Below, piece after piece: positions 15,197-16,422 of a stretch of DNA of 16,422 nucleotides (the stretch's first letter is position 1; every line of letters begins with the position of its first letter). The position numbers and the translations under genes were made by a program. The DNA comes from Rhodospirillales bacterium (lineage in GTDB: Bacteria > Pseudomonadota > Alphaproteobacteria > Rhodospirillales_A > JACZKS01). The stretch lies in contig JABGRG010000088.1 in the NCBI GenBank assembly GCA_018648445.1, positions 1 through 16,422 on the forward strand, read 5' to 3'. A model generated the notes under the pieces. It did no database searches and was not told where the DNA came from. It saw nothing but the letters and a program-made list of their open reading frames with translations.

Positions 15197-15465
15197 CCAG
15201 TGGATGAAATCTAACATATGGCACCCATACGATCTCATATCCCGACCTCTCGGCAGGAAAGTGGCCGCAGGCGATGCTTTGCATCGTCAAGGTTACTCGA
15301 CGCCCCGAGAAGCCGGGATATGAGACTCGCAGGGCGGCTTCCCAAGCCCGTCGGACACGTTGCCCGATGCTCGTGATGCAAAGGCATCACCACGCACCGA
15401 ACGCCTTTCCGGGCGAACTGGGGAAGCCGTCGTAGGGGTGCCATATGTTAGATTTCATCCACCGG
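15197..15465. repeat. 269-bp inverted-repeat element, MITE-like, three-way-junction fold
   Basis: The ends are 36-bp inverted repeats (15197-15232 and 15430-15465) with 34 of 36 positions matching; the core is TGGATGAAATCTAACATATG. Inside are two self-complementary arms. Arm A (15234-15324) closes with 20-base strands starting CTCATATCCCG (18 of 20 matched) and ends in CGATGC-TTT-GCATCG (15272-15286). Arm B (15335-15429) closes with CGGCTTCCC/GGGAAGCCG and contains GTGATGC-AAAG-GCATCAC (15373-15390). It carries no protein-like frame. The four bases outside the TGG ends are CCAG and CCGG, not a clear target duplication. It could be a non-autonomous transposable element, a dispersed structured repeat, or an RNA/DNA structure serving the divergent genes. 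Confidence 0.85.
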
Positions 15466-15509
15466 CACATGTCTTTTTTGCGTTTGAGACGTAAAAGCAA
15501 GCGCGCGAC

Positions 15510-15539
15510 TTGGCAAATTCGCCCCACTTGGCGTATCTT
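15510..15539 (+). promoter_or_regulatory. Candidate promoter of iorA
   Basis: TTGGCA (15510-15515, 5/6) and TATCTT (15534-15539, 4/6) are 18 bp apart and lie 45 bp downstream of the inverted-repeat element, so the element is just upstream of the presumed promoter. A repeated ACTTGGC (15508 and 15526) overlaps the promoter and could be a binding site. Confidence 0.4.
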
Positions 15540-15600
15540 AGGGCGGCGCTTCCGTCGGATCGGTAGCGCTATACCTGTCTTTAAGAGGGAAGAAAAGCTC

Positions 15601-16422
15601 GTGAGCCTTACCGCTGAAGCCAAAACGAATGCACCGCAATTGATGTCGGGCAACGACGCCGTTGCCAGGGGCGTGTGGGAGGCCGGCGTTCGCGTCGCCG
15701 CGGCCTACCCGGGCACGCCGTCGACCGAAATTCTGGAAAGCCTTTCGCGTTATCCGGACATCCACGCCAACTGGGCGGTCAACGAGAAGGTCTCGTTGGA
15801 AATCGCCATTGGTGCGTCGGTCGCCGGATCACGCGCCTTTGCCGCCATGAAGCATGTGGGCGTCAATGTGGCGTCAGACGCGTTGATGTCGCAGACCCTG
15901 GCGGGGGTTGAGGGCGGTCTTGTCATTGCGGTTGCCGATGACGTTGGGCTGTCGTCGTCGCAGAACGAGCAGGACAGCCGCTACTGGGGGCGCTTCGGTC
16001 ATCTGCCGATGCTGGAGCCGTGCGATTCCCAGGAAGCCTACGAAATGGTCAAAGAGGCTTATGAGCTTTCCGAAAAGTTCAATGTCCCCGTTCTTTTGCG
16101 CGTCACCACGCGGGTCAGTCATGTGAAAAGCGTCGTTACCGCAGGGTCACGCGAAGAGCGCGAGGTCAAGGGGTTCGAGAAAGATCCGGCTCGCTGGGTT
16201 CTGGTTCCGGCCAACGCCAAGCGCAAGGTCGGCGTCCAGTTCGAGCGCGACAAGGCGCTGGCGGACTATGCCGAAACCTGCAAGCTGAACGTCATCGAGG
16301 AAGGCTCGGACAAACGGGTCGGTTTCGTGACCTCGGGTCCGGCTTATCTGCATCTGCGCGAAGCCTTTCCCGATGCGCCGGTGTTGAAGCTGGGGCTTAC
16401 CTACCCGTTGCCGATTGAAGCC
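15601..16422 (+). CDS. iorA: Indolepyruvate ferredoxin oxidoreductase, alpha subunit (5' part)
   Basis: Thiamine-diphosphate enzyme that oxidatively decarboxylates aryl pyruvates (from aromatic amino acids) to aryl-acetyl-CoA, passing electrons to ferredoxin. The 274 visible codons, cut by the window edge, carry the family N-terminal pyrimidine-binding domain: LMSGNDAVARGVWEAGVRVA, then AAYPGTPSTEILESL (35-49), NEKVSLEIAIGAS, AAMKHVGVNVASDALMSQT (82-100), and SSSQNEQDSRYWGRFGHLPM (122-141). The expected C-terminal domains lie beyond the edge. The start is GTG at 15601, with GAGGGA at 15585-15590 ten bases upstream. The frame stays open above it but gives no family-like residues. The beta subunit gene would be expected downstream. 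Confidence 0.93.
   Translation, partial: MSLTAEAKTNAPQLMSGNDAVARGVWEAGVRVAAAYPGTPSTEILESLSRYPDIHANWAVNEKVSLEIAIGASVAGSRAFAAMKHVGVNVASDALMSQTLAGVEGGLVIAVADDVGLSSSQNEQDSRYWGRFGHLPMLEPCDSQEAYEMVKEAYELSEKFNVPVLLRVTTRVSHVKSVVTAGSREEREVKGFEKDPARWVLVPANAKRKVGVQFERDKALADYAETCKLNVIEEGSDKRVGFVTSGPAYLHLREAFPDAPVLKLGLTYPLPIEA

Larger units (their letters stand above)
15116..15600. other. Divergent intergenic region between the cyclase gene and iorA
   Basis: No gene seen. It holds 81 bp of cyclase upstream sequence (15116-15196), the inverted-repeat element, and 135 bp with the candidate iorA promoter. Two short frames, one on each strand, both encode MKSNIWHPYD near their start, but only because each begins in a terminal inverted repeat. 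Confidence 0.65.

Noticed and set aside
15197..15465. CRISPR array or tRNA cluster as explanation of the repeated palindromes
   Set aside because: There are no regularly spaced direct repeats or spacers and no tRNA-like T-loop or anticodon arm; the symmetry is that of an inverted repeat with two arms.
15060..15653. Two small frames, one on each strand, both encoding MKSNIWHPYD
   Set aside because: The shared peptide is simply the terminal inverted repeat translated from both ends; the rest differs and there is no ribosome binding site pattern.

Overview
The window looks like chromosomal DNA of an alphaproteobacterium, probably in or near Rhodospirillales. The reasons are GC-rich coding DNA, TRAP transporter genes, an IorA-type indolepyruvate oxidoreductase, and an upstream gene resembling the TPR tails of alphaproteobacterial class III cyclases. 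This placement is an inference from gene content; there is no rRNA, tRNA or other marker gene.

Layout. (1) 1-1019: the 3' part of a TPR-type helical repeat protein whose start lies outside the window. (2) 1020-1358: a gene-poor gap holding a remnant of the 3' end of a diguanylate cyclase gene. (3) 1359-7761: a transport module with a LacI-family repressor on the minus strand, then, diverging from it, a fused two-domain ABC permease, its ATPase, a periplasmic binding protein of the iron/hexose-phosphate (Fbp/AfuA) type, and an inositol-monophosphatase-like enzyme. (4) 8159-13954: a second module with a GntR/FCD regulator, a TRAP binding protein (DctP), an enolase-superfamily dehydratase of the mandelate racemase subgroup, and enlarged DctQ and DctM permeases. 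(5) 14195-15115 minus: a DgcZ-like diguanylate cyclase with an N-terminal CZB domain and a C-terminal GGDEF domain. (6) 15197-15465: a 269-bp non-coding element with 36-bp terminal inverted repeats and two internal arms. (7) 15601 to the end: the 5' part of iorA.

How the genes fit together. Each transport module has its own regulator, importer and enzyme, and in both a stem-loop follows the binding-protein gene before the enzyme gene. This suggests high expression of the binding protein and lower expression of the enzyme. The first module is best read as uptake and dephosphorylation of a phosphorylated sugar or polyol. The second is best read as uptake and dehydration of a sugar acid such as an aldarate or aldonate. 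Neither substrate is proven, and the enzymes that would consume a 2-keto-3-deoxy product are not in the window.

The two most unusual structures are non-coding. The whole 13-kb catabolic segment lies between two direct copies, about 85% identical, of the 3' end of the diguanylate cyclase gene plus its downstream sequence, as expected for an old inserted island or a duplication. The 15197-15465 element, between the divergent cyclase and iorA genes, can fold as a three-way junction whose two apical loop regions are complementary to each other.
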